Below, piece by piece: positions 7,382-15,989 of a stretch of DNA of 64,000 nt. This DNA is from Parablautia intestinalis (GTDB lineage Bacteria > Bacillota > Clostridia > Lachnospirales > Lachnospiraceae): contig RAYQ01000015.1 of assembly GCA_003612395.1 (NCBI GenBank), positions 1 through 64,000 on the forward strand. The letters are read 5' to 3'. Made by a program: the position numbers and the translations under genes. The notes below the pieces were generated by a model, which saw nothing but the letters and a program-made list of their open reading frames with translations, had not been told where the DNA came from and made no database searches. Numbering within the stretch: position 1 is the first letter of the stretch; each line of letters starts with the position of its first letter.

Positions 7382-10180
7382 TCACGCATTTACAAGGATC
7401 GCATGATAAACATCAATTTGCTTAATAAGTGGGGAATGCAATACAAAATTGGCAAATGAACATAAATCATTATCCATATCTCTTTCCAATATGCTGACAG
7501 GATTTCCAATATCCTTATTTGCCAGTTTTTTCATCCAATCCATTAATATCCCATAGGGATGAGGCAACAGGAACAATAAAAGTGGCAGATGTATCCCCTT
7601 TTGAGAAGTTATTTCGTGGAAAGTGACATGAATATTTCCAGTGTCTATTAAGATTTTTCCACAATGCGCTATGCTTTTCATTAAGTAGTTCTCCATCAGC
7701 TTTTGTATCTTTTGAAATAAAGACATGTTGTCGGAATGGAATTGCTTTGTGAAGTATTTTTGCTCTTTTCTGAAAACATTATAAATCATACCAAAATTCG
7801 TCATAAGAGGAAGCCTGGAAATGTTTTCCGCATTCTCCAGAAAATATTTTATAAAACGATGAATCAAAGTTTTATCATCTATTGTTTGCATCAGCATAAT
7901 AAGGATATCAAAAGTTTTTACGTAAATATCACTGTCAATGCGATAGTTTTCCATCTTCATAAATACGTATAATATCAGATCAACTAAATAGTTAGGATTT
8001 TTTTGCTGGTACAGGGCGGCAGTGAGTTCAAAGGCTTCCGAATCAACGCCAAAGCAAAATAATTTTTGATACGTTTCTTCCACAGACTTTGTGCGAAAAA
8101 CAATGTATTCCGAGTAAAAATACTCATAAAAGGAGCGGTGAAAAAATTTATAACGCGTATTTTGATCGGAGGCTGGTATAAAAACTTCTGTTCGGTTGGA
8201 ACAAAACTGCAAAAACATCTGAACAGCATTTTTAAATTCCGCTGTGCTATCAAAGCTTCTTCTGTATAACTCAGACAATAGCTTTTCAATTTCCGTATCT
8301 TTCAGATCAATATTTTTGCCTTTCCCAAGCTGGGTTAATTCCATGAAGGTTGCATCCGCCATGAATTTGGCCAGTATTTTCCAATCATAGGGCTCATTCG
8401 TATAACTGTTAATTAACAGTTTTTTATTTTGCTCTCTGGAAAAGGCGATATATTCAAAGCATTTTTGATAAAGAGCAATCTTATTGGCGGGAAGTTCTTC
8501 CTCGTTTTTGTAGATGGCCAATAACAGGGATAAGGTAAGAAAGCCGTTTACAAATTGATTGTTGATCAAATGCCCTGCCTGTTTTAGGAAACGCTGCTTT
8601 TCAGATTCTTCAAATTTATCTAATTCTATAAATCGATCAATATATTCCCCGGCATCACGCAGGGTAATAGGGTTAATCCTATACCATGTAATATCTTCGT
8701 GGGGAATAAATCCTCTTTCTCTGGAAGTAATACAGACTTTATTACCCGGATACTGAAGCATAAAATAGTTGATAATCAAGTGATGTATTTTTTCTCTCTG
8801 GTCGTTGCCAATTTCATCAAGGGCATCAAGCAGGACAAGGCACTTTTTTTCCCGAAGGCACTCGACAATCAAATTTGGATATAATTCATCCGGCTTTACC
8901 AGAGAACCGTTAATAAAGCATTCTTCCAAAAAGTCAGTCATGGGGCGAAACGTTCCGTCCCGTTTGATCATTCTTTTAATATCTCCGTAAATAATTAACA
9001 GTGGTTTTTCACGAAATCCATATAAAACATACGGATTTACACAGAGACCTTTTAAAAAAAGGCTTTTGCCATATCCGGCGCCTCCAACGATATAGACGAT
9101 ATCATCCTTCATAAAAAGTTCCCTGATGAGGCTTGCGTGGGGCGATGAAGTCAATGTTTCCCCCAGGGTTTTACGGAAAAAATTTGTTTCAGGCAGAACA
9201 TTTAAATAATTTTTCCCTGTTGTGGATAAAATTTTGGGGACTTCAAAGTCATGGAATATTGTTGCTTTAGAAAGAGTTTCCATTAGGTCTATGGGCATTG
9301 TATTATAAATAGAACTTATATACTCGCGATAAGAGATAAAGTGGCTATGAGAAATTGACCTACCTGCAATAGTGGAACTGCCAAAATCTATGCCTATAAT
9401 TGGAAATTCATGTTTTTGGCGGCGTTCCATTTGGACAAGCTCAGGAGTTACATAAACAGATTCAAAATCCAATTCATTCCATGAATAGACATGGATTTTT
9501 CGTTGTGAGTCCCGAAGAGCACGATTACATTGGGATATAATAGGATCGAGCTCTGGCATTAAAGTTATAACAGGATCATTGCTTTTTCGCAGATCATCTA
9601 TCGAGTTTACTATTTTTAAGTCCATATTTCCTTTAGAACAATAAAACAGGAAATTTTCGTAATTTAGCTCCGAAGAAAGTTCCTGCCCTTTTCGATTATC
9701 AACCGTAACGGCATAAAGAAACAGACCTGCCAGAAAATCGGGAAGAATAAAAATTTTCTGCGTAAGGAGCTCTTTCTTCGTGCTCCCGGTAACCAGCTCA
9801 ACTTTGGTGTCTTCAGAGATAGATGCATCTTTGCTGATGACATCAAGCAGCATTGATACAATGGCAAGGACGGTCTGCTCATCATTTTTTATCATTTGGG
9901 AGTCTATGATTTTCGTCCGGAAGTAATCCGCTGCCTTCCGCGTTTTTTCTTCCTGAATTATCTTCCGGGCGGATTGCGTGACCTCAGGCGGTACATTCTG
10001 GTCGCACTTTAATAAACGCGAAGAAGTATAATCCGCAATGTGGATATTCGTATATGTGTCACATACGGAGCTAAAAAGCTTTTCGTGCAATTCCTTATTA
10101 GTTGGACTTGTTTTTTTAGGTTTACAAAAGGTGAGTATTTTTGCAAATATGCCATAACAAAAAGACATTATAGGTACCAT
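7382..10180 (-). CDS. NACHT-type STAND NTPase, 932 aa
   Basis: The NTPase core shows Walker A GGAGYGKS at ~366-373, an extended Walker B CLVLLDALDEIGN at ~447-459, a sensor-like KVCITSRERGF, and a downstream winged-helix region. A late helical tail (~600-932, with HRSFYEYFYSEYIVFR at ~690) fits the STAND/NACHT family, in which ligand binding drives ATP-dependent assembly. The first ~260 residues are an unassigned helical domain. Residues ~260-271 read FPIIGIDFGSST, like the phosphate-1 motif of actin/Hsp70-fold ATPases, although the rest of that fold is not evident. ATG at 10180 has AAGG directly against it; ATG at 10168 is an alternative. Bacterial NACHT proteins are known anti-phage factors; that role here is inferred. 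Confidence 0.75.
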   Translation of the reverse strand: MVPIMSFCYGIFAKILTFCKPKKTSPTNKELHEKLFSSVCDTYTNIHIADYTSSRLLKCDQNVPPEVTQSARKIIQEEKTRKAADYFRTKIIDSQMIKNDEQTVLAIVSMLLDVISKDASISEDTKVELVTGSTKKELLTQKIFILPDFLAGLFLYAVTVDNRKGQELSSELNYENFLFYCSKGNMDLKIVNSIDDLRKSNDPVITLMPELDPIISQCNRALRDSQRKIHVYSWNELDFESVYVTPELVQMERRQKHEFPIIGIDFGSSTIAGRSISHSHFISYREYISSIYNTMPIDLMETLSKATIFHDFEVPKILSTTGKNYLNVLPETNFFRKTLGETLTSSPHASLIRELFMKDDIVYIVGGAGYGKSLFLKGLCVNPYVLYGFREKPLLIIYGDIKRMIKRDGTFRPMTDFLEECFINGSLVKPDELYPNLIVECLREKKCLVLLDALDEIGNDQREKIHHLIINYFMLQYPGNKVCITSRERGFIPHEDITWYRINPITLRDAGEYIDRFIELDKFEESEKQRFLKQAGHLINNQFVNGFLTLSLLLAIYKNEEELPANKIALYQKCFEYIAFSREQNKKLLINSYTNEPYDWKILAKFMADATFMELTQLGKGKNIDLKDTEIEKLLSELYRRSFDSTAEFKNAVQMFLQFCSNRTEVFIPASDQNTRYKFFHRSFYEYFYSEYIVFRTKSVEETYQKLFCFGVDSEAFELTAALYQQKNPNYLVDLILYVFMKMENYRIDSDIYVKTFDILIMLMQTIDDKTLIHRFIKYFLENAENISRLPLMTNFGMIYNVFRKEQKYFTKQFHSDNMSLFQKIQKLMENYLMKSIAHCGKILIDTGNIHVTFHEITSQKGIHLPLLLFLLPHPYGILMDWMKKLANKDIGNPVSILERDMDNDLCSFANFVLHSPLIKQIDVYHAILVNA

Positions 10181-10353
10181 CCTTATCTTAAGTTTAAATT
10201 GTAAATAATTAAGCGGTAATGGATTTTATTGCAAGTTCCGCAATTAAAATGCAAGGCAGGAATTATAGAACATGCAAGTTGTATTTTTTATAATATCATT
10301 AGGAACTGATGAAAAGAAAACAGCAGCCGGCAGGATCAGGAAAGGAAAATATA

Positions 10354-10842
10354 ATGTTATTGTATCATGAAATGTTGACCGCTTCAAACATATTGGCATC
10401 GGTGTTTGAACTTTCAAAATTACTTTGGGGGAGTACAGACAATTTAATGAAAATGCTTATTGTGTTTGTCCTTTTTGCCTTTTTTAGCACAATTATTTTA
10501 AACATGTATAAAGGCAGTATGTCGGCACAACTATTTTTGCAGGAATTATTGAGAGCCATAATGATTTTCATGTTGGTGGCAATAAGCCATATAATAGATT
10601 TGCAGCCGATTAATATCCGCAGTGGGTTTCAAACGATAACTACTTTATATTATATCGGGTATGAAGGGATTATTGTATTAGAAAATGCAGTAGAAATTGG
10701 GGTGCCCGTTCCACAGTTCCTTAAAGGTTTTTTGATAAAATTGAAGGATAAGGCGGACAACAATAAGGATTCCACCAATAGCATGTTGTCTTTTGTCGAA
10801 ATATGCTATATTTTAAACATAATGTATAGTAATAAAGGATGA
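10354..10842 (+). CDS. Holin-like small membrane protein (TcdE/Phage_holin_4 type), 162 aa
   Basis: Start chosen at ATG 10354 because AGGAAAGGA lies seven bases upstream; an in-frame ATG at 10309 has only a weak site. Hydrophobic segments lie at ~30-50, ~63-80 and ~90-105. They are followed by GYEGIIVLENAVEIGVPVP and a lysine-rich helix, FLIKLKDKADNNK. This matches the family pattern (segment with N/YEG, I-ENA, IG-P-P) of holins that make pores for phage lysis or toxin export. No endolysin or other phage genes are nearby. The next gene, a membrane-embedded NACHT NTPase, starts 26 bp downstream, so the pair looks like sensor plus pore-forming effector. That idea is inferred. Confidence 0.7.
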   Translation: MLLYHEMLTASNILASVFELSKLLWGSTDNLMKMLIVFVLFAFFSTIILNMYKGSMSAQLFLQELLRAIMIFMLVAISHIIDLQPINIRSGFQTITTLYYIGYEGIIVLENAVEIGVPVPQFLKGFLIKLKDKADNNKDSTNSMLSFVEICYILNIMYSNKG

Positions 10843-10868
10843 AATGGCCAGGGTGGGAGAATTAACTT

Positions 10869-13800
10869 ATGAGGAAAAAAAGAAAGCATCAAAAGTTATT
10901 TTTGGGAATCTTCTTAGTGGTTTTAAGTCTGGTACTTTTAAACATTTTTATGCAGGAGGCCACGGCCAAATTTGTCATTGGATTTGCAGTTATAGCAGCT
11001 ATTGTGATAACTATGGCAAAGGGCCTGGAAATCAATGGGATGTCTGATATTTTCGCCGTTGCTTTGCCAACAGTAATGCCTGTGTTAATTCGTTTTTTCT
11101 CTGATATTCCCTTTATTTATAAGGTCAGTGAGGTATATAGAAGAATAGCTCAAATTTTTTGCGGGGCAATAGGAAAAGATATTGCTGTAAATATCAGTGA
11201 AGAGATGAGCGTTACCATAACGATTACACTTATTTTTCTTATTTTTGAAATCTGGAATTGTAATAAAGACGGTACCGCTATGAAGATTTTGCGCAGAAGC
11301 AGTGATGAGGAGCTGAAGGACAAGAACTTTGCGGAAAAAAGTGAAATGTTCTGCCAGACATTGCGCCAGTGGCTGGAGGAAATAAACCGTGAGACAAACT
11401 GGAATGAAGCACAATTTACGCCGCTGGAAGCGGAAGTGGAAATGGACTGTGGAGGAAAGCGGAAGAAAAAGTATGAAGATTTGATAAAATGCTTGAAAAA
11501 GAACCATCGTCATGGCACTGTTTTCCTGGTTTTGGGTTCACCGGGCTCAGGTAAAAGTGTCTCTATGAGAAAGCTATGCTTAGATTTGCTGAAGGAATCA
11601 AAAAGAACAAAGAAAATTCCCGTCTATATTAATTTAAAAGAGTGGAACGAAGAATGGGATCCGGATCATATGCCGGAGAAAAAAGATTTAATCGTTTTTA
11701 TTCGAAAAACATTTGAAGCGAAAGCTGATTTTTCGACCGAAAGCTTTTTAAACGAATATTTTCAACGTATGCTGGATGACGGGCGGTGGTACTTTGTATT
11801 TGATTCCTTTGATGAGATGCCATGTCTTATGGGAAAGAAGAACTGTCAGGAATTAATTGACGGAGTATCTTCCTTACTTTATCAGTTTATGACAGGGCCA
11901 AATCAAAATGGCGGTGTGGTTGCATCGCGTTTGTACAAAGCGCCGTCCTCAGCTGTGAGGGCGTCTGTCACACTGAAAATACAGGAGTTCAGTGATATAA
12001 AGATTAAGACCATGCTGAAAAAATATTTGATTCATCATGAAAAAGCGATAAAGCTTTTGTTTGACGGAAGGGAGGATTTGGTTTCCCTGTGCAGGAATCC
12101 ATTTTATTTAGCCCTGCTGATCAATTATATTTCAGATAAAGGTTTTGTATTACCCAAAAACCAGATGGAATTATACCAGAGCTTTATAAATGGCAGGTTA
12201 AAGAAATGCGGCAGCAGACTGGAAAGAGAAGGCCTGGACGAAAGCGATATTTATCAGGCAGCCACAGAACTGGCTTTGTTTATGCAGGAAACGGAAGGAT
12301 GCGGGCTGGAATGCCCAACCAGACTTTTATATCAGAGAGGAAATGAGTCATATTGGCAGAAAGCGTTTGCCCTGCTCAAGTACGCAAAAATCTGCCGTGT
12401 GGGTGGCCAGAATGAAACCATTTCTTTTGTACACCGCAGATTTCAGGAATTCTTTTTAGTAGAAAATATAATTGATCAAAAACAGGCAATTGGCTATGAA
12501 AACTATCGGGATATTCTCAGCGATGCGGGAATGAGAGATGCCCTGGTACTTTACTGCGAAGTTGCGGAGGAAGAAAAGGCAAAAGAAATTGCCAATTTCT
12601 GCTGGAAGACGATCCAGACAAATATGAAGTTTGCGTATAATATCCATAACAAAGAGAGTCAGGAACTGGTCTGCGCTTTATATTTTATGAAAGAGGCGTT
12701 CCGCAATAGAAAAGAGGTGTTAAAGGATTTCATTGATGATTTTTATCAACTGACAAAGAAAATATTATATAAAAGGAAAAAGGGCAAAAACAAAAATGCG
12801 GACAAATATTACATTTATGTAGATTATGTTATAATGCTGGCTCTTGTAAATGCAATGATTTTATTTTCAAGAGCACAGTTGAAAGAATTGGTATTAAAAG
12901 TATTTAAGATGGATAATCGTTGGCTAAATGATGTTATTATGCAAAATTGCAGAGAGTTTGACACATTAGGATATAGCGTGGAAAAGGAATTTGTCAAATA
13001 TTTTGGGAAGATGGATATCAGAGTTTTTTTGAAAAGGTTTTTTGACGTACAATTTTCTTTGTCGGTATCGGAAAAATTCAGGTATATCAGAAAAATGCAT
13101 ATTTTGACAATGCTTGTGGATATCGCATGTGTGCTTATGGTGATTTCATCTGGGGCATTATTGCTTTTAAATTTTTTTAAATTTTTTATATATTCGGGAA
13201 TAATTCAAATAAATATGCCGCCGGGTATCTTTTTACACATTGATTATAATTTCAAATTAGGTATAGTGAATATGATATTAGAAAATAAATGGATGCTTAT
13301 TGTAATAATGGTAATTTCTTGCTACATTCTTACAATGGATTATTTTTCTTTTCAGGGTAAAATTATTTTTGTATTTGGATATACTTTGACTATTTTTTCC
13401 TTTTTGGATGGATGGCTGTTTGCAGTAGTAGGTGTGGAAGTTGTCGGTTCAGTCATGGTCGTTATAATAGCTGGATTTTTGTCATGTATACATGATTTAG
13501 GAATGTTTATTGATAAAAAGAAATATGAAAAAATTAATTTCAAAAAATTAATAAAAGGATCAGGGATGGTTATTCTGCTCCTGACAATTGGCGCTGCCGG
13601 TATTGTAGGGATAATAGGATTATCGTACTATCTTTTTCAAAAGTTTCCTTTTATAATGTCAGGGATTTTTATCATACCAATTCTTATATTTTTATTCTGG
13701 CTATTGATAAAGGGAGTATGCGGGGCGTTACACTATGTGAAAGACTGTATGTGGCTTAGAAATCATTCGGCTGAAATGAAACATATGGAGCGTTCGCAGC

Positions 13801-13994
13801 TTGAAAACAATCTGGAACATATACATTTTAACAGGATAAGGCATAAGTATCTGGAACTGCTTTTGATGGATAATACTGAGTTAACAGGTAAGTGGTCAAA
13901 GGATATCCGCCCCTGGTACCTGGATGACAGAGTAGATTATACTTTGGCGAAGCTTGACTGCTTAAAGCTGGATTCCTGCGATTATCTGTTTTAG
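10869..13994 (+). CDS. Membrane-embedded NACHT-type NTPase, 1041 aa
   Basis: The N-terminus has membrane segments at ~9-28, ~34-50, ~58-78 and ~113-130. The NACHT core has Walker A GSPGSGKS at ~223-230, Walker B WYFVFDSFDEMP at ~307-318 and GGVVASR as sensor. The FVHRRFQEFFLVENII segment (~520-535) is characteristic of NACHT proteins just after the winged helix. Residues ~735-950 contain at least five more hydrophobic segments, and a soluble tail closes the protein. GGGAG sits nine bases before the start. Membrane segments on both sides of the NTPase are uncommon. The tight link to the holin-like gene suggests a membrane-targeting abortive response; the trigger is unknown. Confidence 0.75.
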   Translation: MRKKRKHQKLFLGIFLVVLSLVLLNIFMQEATAKFVIGFAVIAAIVITMAKGLEINGMSDIFAVALPTVMPVLIRFFSDIPFIYKVSEVYRRIAQIFCGAIGKDIAVNISEEMSVTITITLIFLIFEIWNCNKDGTAMKILRRSSDEELKDKNFAEKSEMFCQTLRQWLEEINRETNWNEAQFTPLEAEVEMDCGGKRKKKYEDLIKCLKKNHRHGTVFLVLGSPGSGKSVSMRKLCLDLLKESKRTKKIPVYINLKEWNEEWDPDHMPEKKDLIVFIRKTFEAKADFSTESFLNEYFQRMLDDGRWYFVFDSFDEMPCLMGKKNCQELIDGVSSLLYQFMTGPNQNGGVVASRLYKAPSSAVRASVTLKIQEFSDIKIKTMLKKYLIHHEKAIKLLFDGREDLVSLCRNPFYLALLINYISDKGFVLPKNQMELYQSFINGRLKKCGSRLEREGLDESDIYQAATELALFMQETEGCGLECPTRLLYQRGNESYWQKAFALLKYAKICRVGGQNETISFVHRRFQEFFLVENIIDQKQAIGYENYRDILSDAGMRDALVLYCEVAEEEKAKEIANFCWKTIQTNMKFAYNIHNKESQELVCALYFMKEAFRNRKEVLKDFIDDFYQLTKKILYKRKKGKNKNADKYYIYVDYVIMLALVNAMILFSRAQLKELVLKVFKMDNRWLNDVIMQNCREFDTLGYSVEKEFVKYFGKMDIRVFLKRFFDVQFSLSVSEKFRYIRKMHILTMLVDIACVLMVISSGALLLLNFFKFFIYSGIIQINMPPGIFLHIDYNFKLGIVNMILENKWMLIVIMVISCYILTMDYFSFQGKIIFVFGYTLTIFSFLDGWLFAVVGVEVVGSVMVVIIAGFLSCIHDLGMFIDKKKYEKINFKKLIKGSGMVILLLTIGAAGIVGIIGLSYYLFQKFPFIMSGIFIIPILIFLFWLLIKGVCGALHYVKDCMWLRNHSAEMKHMERSQLENNLEHIHFNRIRHKYLELLLMDNTELTGKWSKDIRPWYLDDRVDYTLAKLDCLKLDSCDYLF

Positions 13995-14330
13995 TATCCT
14001 GCTAAGCGCTATTTCTTATTACAGGTTTTTGTTTCCGCAATTACTTTCTTAAAAGATAAAAATTGGAAAAAATTTTAAGTTATAGTATAATCATATTGAA
14101 TATGTTAGCTAAAAAATGAAGTTTCAGGATATTCCGGTTGAAAATTTGATTCTGAAAAGGGATTTGACATGCAGCAGACGCCTGATTCTTTAATGATTGT
14201 TTAAAATGCGGAGCAAAAAAGTACGGTAATTTACATTTACTTCCCGCGTGCACCTCCATAAGCGCTTACCAGTTAACGGTTAAAGCTAATTAAGTATCGC
14301 AACAGATATGTAAAAAATGGAGGATAAGAA
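13995..14330. other. Intergenic region with long leader before XRE copy 2
   Basis: The first ~65 bases follow the NACHT stop without a clear terminator. The promoter at 14063-14091 is then followed by about 240 bases before the regulator start, against 33 bases for copy 1. The extra sequence contains no gene and no obvious hairpin ending in a T-run. Whether it is an insertion or a functional leader cannot be told. Confidence 0.4.
14063..14091 (+). promoter_or_regulatory. Sigma-A-type promoter upstream of XRE copy 2
   Basis: TTGGAA at 14063-14068 and TATAAT at 14086-14091 with a 17-base spacer, the same boxes and spacing as before copy 1 (5034-5062). The last spacer bases, TATAG, are also shared, while the rest of the spacer differs. 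Confidence 0.6.
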
Positions 14331-14573
14331 ATGAAAGAAAAAAGCGTAATAGTAGAAAGAATTGATAATTTATGTAAAGAAAAGAGGATGTCATATTATG
14401 CATTATCGTACAGGTCGGCGGTGCCAATGTCGACTCTGATACATATCGTGGAGGAATCAACAGCAAATCCGGGCGTTTTGACAATCGGGAAATTGTGCGG
14501 CGGATTTGGCGTTACCTTAAGCGAATTTTTTGACGGGCCTGAATTTGAGAGCATAGAGAGGTTTGAGACTTAA
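14331..14573 (+). CDS. XRE-family HTH regulator, copy 2, 80 aa
   Basis: It is the same length as the protein at 5095-5337 and aligns with it without gaps. Identical stretches include MSYYALSY (MTYYALSY in copy 1), SAVPM-TLIHIV, NPGVLTIGKLC and EFFD. It is a single-domain Cro/C1-type DNA-binding protein. Upstream is GGAGGATAAGAA, again very close to the copy 1 site. The gene ends the accessory island: a terminator follows at 14621 and then the polysaccharide locus. Both copies probably bind similar operators, but no operator can be defined by eye. Confidence 0.8.
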   Translation: MKEKSVIVERIDNLCKEKRMSYYALSYRSAVPMSTLIHIVEESTANPGVLTIGKLCGGFGVTLSEFFDGPEFESIERFET

Positions 14574-14620
14574 GGGATGTCCGATAGTTAAGTTAGAGAA
14601 CGCTTCAAGTTACAGACAGG

Positions 14621-14661
14621 TGCGGCTTAAGCCCCCTCACAGGGACTTCAGGCCGCATTTT
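14621..14661 (+). terminator. Rho-independent terminator between island and polysaccharide locus
   Basis: TGCGGC-TTAAGCCC pairs with GGG-ACTTCAGGCCGCA around a CCTCACA loop, followed by TTTT. It separates XRE copy 2 from the promoter at 14664. Confidence 0.7.
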
Positions 14662-14663
14662 GA

Positions 14664-14692
14664 TTGACAAAATATAATTGAATACATACAAT
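14664..14692 (+). promoter_or_regulatory. Strong sigma-A-type promoter of the CDP-sugar locus
   Basis: A consensus TTGACA at 14664-14669, a 17-base spacer and TACAAT at 14687-14692. It lies 64 bases before the ddhA reading frame and is probably the main promoter for the genes up to the terminator at 28936. Confidence 0.75.
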
Positions 14693-14755
14693 AATGATAG
14701 ATTTTAGAATGTTTTATATATTTTATAAATACTTATTCCAGAGAGGAAAGAGCAT

Positions 14756-15420
14756 ATGAAAGTCGTCATCCTGGCAGGAGGAGCCGGAACAAGAATTGCC
14801 GAGGAATCGCAGTACAAGCCCAAGCCGATGATTGAAATTGGCGGGAAAACCATGCTGTGGCATATTATGAAGGAATATTCTTATTATGGATTTCATGAAT
14901 TTATTATCTGCGCAGGGTATAAGCAGCATATCATCAAAGAGTGGTTTGCAGATTATTTCCTCAATAACAGTGATATTACATTTGACTACACAAAGGGAAA
15001 AAATGAGATGACGATTCACAATTGTCATCTGGATCTGTGGAAGGTTACGGTTGTTGACACCGGGCTTAACACCATGACCGGAGGCCGGATCAAACGGGTG
15101 CAAAAGTATATTGGCGATGAACGTTTCATGCTCACATATGGTGATGGCGTGTGCGATGTGGATATCGGAAAGCTGCTTGCATTTCACAAATCCCATGGAA
15201 AGATTGCAACGCTCACAGCCGTATTGCAGGAACAGCAGAAGGGAATTCTAAATATTGGCGGCGATAATGCGGTTAAGTCTTTCAGGGAAAAGAATCTTGC
15301 GGACAGCTGATGTCCTATATGCACAGAGGATTCTGGCAGTGTATGGATAATGGGCGTGAAAAGCATCTGCTTGAAAAAATGCTTGCAAATGGCAATGCGC
15401 CATGGAAAAAATGGCAGTAG
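14756..15420 (+). pseudogene. ddhA: Broken glucose-1-phosphate cytidylyltransferase (ddhA/rfbF)
   Basis: The first frame encodes 184 residues that start MKVVILAGGAGTRIAEESQY and contain KPKPMIEIGGKTMLWHIM and MLTYGDGVCDVDI, the nucleotide-binding and catalytic regions of CTP:glucose-1-phosphate cytidylyltransferases. It ends early at 15310 just after SFREK. The C-terminal part of the same family (HRGFWQCMDNGREKHLLEKM, then GNAPWKKW) continues in another frame from 15310 to a TAG at 15418-15420. Family members are about 257 residues long, so roughly 40 residues between the two parts are missing. A deletion with frameshift explains this. The enzyme would make CDP-glucose, the first step for ddhB and ddhC downstream, and is very probably inactive. 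Confidence 0.85.
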
Positions 15421-15483
15421 AAGAATATTTGTACAGGAACTTCAAGTACGGAGTACCAGATTGCGGCAACAGGTAAGGCGGGT

Positions 15484-15978
15484 ATGGATAATTTTTTAGA
15501 AAAAGTTATAAGGATAGTTTTCCGCATACTGCATATAGAAGTGAAGGAGAGGACGGTCGGATCACTTGTTCAGTTTATAAAGTTCGGCATTGTCGGGCTC
15601 AGCAACTCCGCAGTGGGATATGCTTTAAATATCGCAACCCTTTTGCTTTTAAAGCCTTACAAGGTAAGCTGGGACTATTATGCAGGAAATATGGTTGGAT
15701 TTACCTTAAGCGTGCTTTGGTCCTTTTACTGGAATAACCGGTTTGTATTTAAGCTTCGGGAGGGAGAAAAGAGAAACCTGGCGCTGGCGCTGTTTAAGGC
15801 ATATCTGTCATATGCATTTACGGGGGTGGTACTCAGCAATATCCTGTCGTATTTCTGGATAGATGTTTTGGAAATCTCCAAAATGACAGCGCCGCTTCTG
15901 AATATTGTGATAGGAGTCCCGATTAATTTTACCATGAATAAGATGTGGACATTTAAAGATAAAGGGCTTTACAGATAG
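15484..15978 (+). CDS. GtrA-family membrane protein, 164 aa
   Basis: Four hydrophobic segments with the GtrA signature: QFIKFGIVGLSNSAVGYALN at the first helix, FYWNNRFVF after the second, and a C-terminal NFTMNKMWTFKD. GtrA proteins are thought to help move lipid-linked sugars across the membrane and usually accompany GtrB-type glycosyltransferases; one such enzyme is encoded at 33066-33995. The ribosome binding site (AAGGCGGG) is unusually close to the ATG at 15484. It is followed 11 bp later by the methyltransferase-LicD gene. Confidence 0.8.
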   Translation: MDNFLEKVIRIVFRILHIEVKERTVGSLVQFIKFGIVGLSNSAVGYALNIATLLLLKPYKVSWDYYAGNMVGFTLSVLWSFYWNNRFVFKLREGEKRNLALALFKAYLSYAFTGVVLSNILSYFWIDVLEISKMTAPLLNIVIGVPINFTMNKMWTFKDKGLYR

Positions 15979-15989
15979 GATGAACAAAT

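Noticed and set aside
10354-10842. Prophage remnant
   Set aside because: A holin-like gene alone is not enough: no capsid, tail, lysin, integrase or attachment-site features surround it.
10844-11047. 67-codon frame overlapping the start of the membrane NACHT gene
   Set aside because: It lies in another frame of a well-supported 1041-codon gene, has low-complexity content, and shows no family features.
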